Of a DNA stretch of 32,391 nucleotides, positions 30,375-32,391 are shown piece by piece. The stretch is from Acidobacteriota bacterium (GTDB lineage: Bacteria; Acidobacteriota; Blastocatellia; UBA7656), in contig JACQDB010000053.1 of assembly GCA_016201275.1 (NCBI GenBank), positions 1 to 32,391 of the forward strand, in the 5' to 3' direction. Position 1 is the stretch's first letter. Every line of letters begins with the position of its first letter. Below the pieces are notes generated by a model, which was not told the DNA's origin, did not search any database, and was given only the letters and a program-made list of their open reading frames with translations. The position numbers and the translations under genes are program-made.

Positions 30375-31055
30375 TCACTTTTCAAAGAGCGTTGCTAATT
30401 TTTCCAGCGATAATCCCTTCAAAGTATCCGTCACCATATCGGCCTCGGCGAGAATTTCCCGTGAATAAGTATTGGTAACGGCAAGGCAAATCATACCGGC
30501 GGAACGCGCCGCGTGGATGCCATGAAAAGAGTCTTCGATTACCAGGCATTCGTGGGGTTCGATAGTTTTAGCAGTCTGTTCGGCGAGCAACCGAGAGGCT
30601 TTAAGAAACGATTCGGGGTCGGGCTTGCCGTGTTCCACATCTTCGGCGCTGACGATGAGGTTGAAAAAGTTTTGCAGACCGCCGTAGTGAAGAATCAGGT
30701 CAATCTCTGAGCGCAACGCGCCGGAGGCTATGGCGAGAGGGAATTGCCGGGATGCCCGCTCGACGAAATCTTGAACGCCTGGGAAGAGATGCAAACCGGT
30801 TTGCATGACCGGTTCGATGGTTGCGGCTTTGCGAGCGATCAAGGCGGCGAGCTTTTCTTTAGATAAGACTCTGCCGATTTTGGCAAAGGCTTTGGTAAAG
30901 CAGCCGCGATCATCAAGGGCAAGAAACTCGTGCAAATATGCTTCATTGGTCAAGGAAATGTTTTCTGCGGCGAGAACGGATTGTAGCGCCGCGAAGTGTA
31001 AAGGTTCGGTCTCGGCAAGGATGCCATCGCAGTCAAAGATTATTGCTTTCATCAT
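30375..31055 (-). CDS. HAD-superfamily hydrolase, beta-phosphoglucomutase-like
   Basis: 226 residues. Motif I FDCDGILAETEPLH (Asp nucleophile and acid/base pair), motif II ASGALR, motif III Lys in HGKPDPESF and motif IV IEDSFHGIHAA define a subfamily IA HAD with a helical cap between motifs I and II. It is related to beta-phosphoglucomutase and to sugar-phosphate or phosphoglycolate phosphatases; the substrate is unknown. The start is ATG 31055 or 31052 (MMK). GGAGGAG lies about 16 nt upstream, too far to be ideal. The upstream in-frame extension has no HAD sequence. It is divergent from the rRNA operon. Confidence 0.87.
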   Translation of the reverse strand: MMKAIIFDCDGILAETEPLHFAALQSVLAAENISLTNEAYLHEFLALDDRGCFTKAFAKIGRVLSKEKLAALIARKAATIEPVMQTGLHLFPGVQDFVERASRQFPLAIASGALRSEIDLILHYGGLQNFFNLIVSAEDVEHGKPDPESFLKASRLLAEQTAKTIEPHECLVIEDSFHGIHAARSAGMICLAVTNTYSREILAEADMVTDTLKGLSLEKLATLFEK

Positions 31056-31403
31056 GGGTTTGATTTCGCTTCTCCTCCGCAGGGGGAAATTTACTCGTTC
31101 ATTAAGGCAGCGCAAAGATAGTTGAAAATCCACTATCATGCAAAGCGCAGCGGCGAGAAAAAACCAAGAAGCCACGATTTTGCTGTTGCTACCGAATAAT
31201 GCGTATGGCGAAGCTTGAACTACCACATTTTGTGTAGAGTGATTTGGTGCTATCTCAAAAAAAGCGCGAGGTGAAGAGCGGGTTTGGGTTGGTAGTCGAG
31301 AGATTTTTTCTTTGGTGAAAATTTTTTTGCAGCGAAATAGCCAATAAAAACAAGGGTTTTGTGACGCTGAGGAGAAGTGCAGAAAGTTTTTCTGAAAAAG
31401 TAG
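31056..31403. other. intergenic region between HAD gene and rRNA promoter
   Basis: No gene seen. An imperfect 21-bp palindrome, GATAGTTGAAAATCCACTATC (31117-31137), could be an operator or hairpin for the leftward HAD gene. From about 31300 the sequence is very A/T-rich with phased A and T runs (31303-31330, 31381-31403), consistent with UP-element sequence upstream of the rRNA promoter. Confidence 0.45.
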
Positions 31404-31431
31404 TTGACACTGCTCTGATAATTCGTATAAT
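31404..31431 (+). promoter_or_regulatory. rRNA operon promoter
   Basis: Perfect consensus hexamers TTGACA (31404-31409) and TATAAT (31426-31431) separated by 16 bp, preceded by an A/T-rich stretch (AAGTTTTTCTGAAAAAG). Transcription would start near 31438, about 145 bp before the 16S gene. Confidence 0.92.
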
Positions 31432-31436
31432 CCTCA

Positions 31437-31582
31437 TTTGCCCAAAGGGGCAATGAAAAAGCAAAAGCGATCTTTGAAAACTAGATAGTGAATGAAACGA
31501 ACCAGACGTTCTGAGAGTTTTAGAAGAATTGACCAACAGTAGAACGGTCAAGGAAGCGAAAGCTTTTAATTGACCAGGATTT
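31437..31582 (+). promoter_or_regulatory. rRNA leader with boxA-like and processing stems
   Basis: The leader begins with a small hairpin, TGCCC-AAA-GGGGCA (31439-31452). GATCTTTGAAAACTAGAT around 31468-31485 contains a boxA-like antitermination element. TTGACC (31529-31534) pairs with GGTCAA (31546-31551), and a further copy of TTGACC lies just before the mature 5' end. The 5' half of the RNase III processing stem should lie here, but its partner is beyond the window. Confidence 0.5.

Positions 31583-32391
<809 letters not shown>

Overview
The window looks like a chromosomal segment from an uncultured or little-studied member of the Acidobacteriota, probably class Blastocatellia (subdivision 4). 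The main evidence is the partial 16S rRNA gene at the right end (31583 to the window edge), whose short helices and conserved blocks read as acidobacterial to me. The gene content fits: Gram-negative envelope proteins (OmpA-type lipoprotein, CBM9/DUF5916 barrel), coupled transporters, a LytS/LytR-type pair and many structured intergenic repeats. No database search was possible, so placement and names rest on recognised motifs and remembered family members.

Layout. 1-749 is gene-free and repeat-rich (42-bp tandem units, a perfect 20-bp palindrome, a second inverted repeat). 750-7281 holds envelope and secreted proteins: an OmpA-like lipoprotein, an Asp-box propeller protein with a small secreted partner, a large CBM9-like/beta-barrel outer membrane protein, a small secreted protein and a DUF4440/SnoaL-like protein. 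7352-10278 is a translationally coupled pair (amino acid permease, then POT peptide transporter). 11132-14455 is a tight, overlapping operon: polyprenyl-phosphate-type glycosyltransferase, YdjC/ChbG-like deacetylase, ArnT-like glycosyltransferase. It resembles an arnC-arnD-arnT lipid-modification module with a different deacetylase fold. 14493-17513 carries a LytTR response regulator and its LytS-type kinase. The last 116 bp of the regulator gene is duplicated on the far side of a Uma2/DUF820 gene.

17814-22144 is a minus-strand L-fucose (or similar 6-deoxysugar/aldonate) oxidation operon, in transcription order: UxaA-type dehydratase, SDR (2-keto-3-deoxy-L-fuconate dehydrogenase type), lactonase, SDR (L-fucose dehydrogenase type). 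Two 196-bp near-identical direct repeats bracket the last two genes. Upstream lie a 4 x 34-bp hairpin array and a 100-bp MITE-like element with a 4-bp target duplication. An MFS exporter follows (22690-24078).

24266-29122 is a housekeeping run on the minus strand: M50 protease, trpS, scpA, an orphan gene, scpB, rluB. Its intergenic spaces contain heptanucleotide tandem arrays and a 132-bp inverted-repeat element. A propeller protein, a HAD phosphatase and then the rRNA promoter and 16S gene (opposite strand) close the window.

The least explained features are the repeat systems: the heptad array-palindrome-heptad array composite between scpB and rluB, the bracketing 196-bp repeats, and the regulator-end duplication around Uma2. 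Also unusual are an altered fourth cysteine in a possible Fe-S motif of TrpRS and unusual bases in the 16S 690 and 790 loops.
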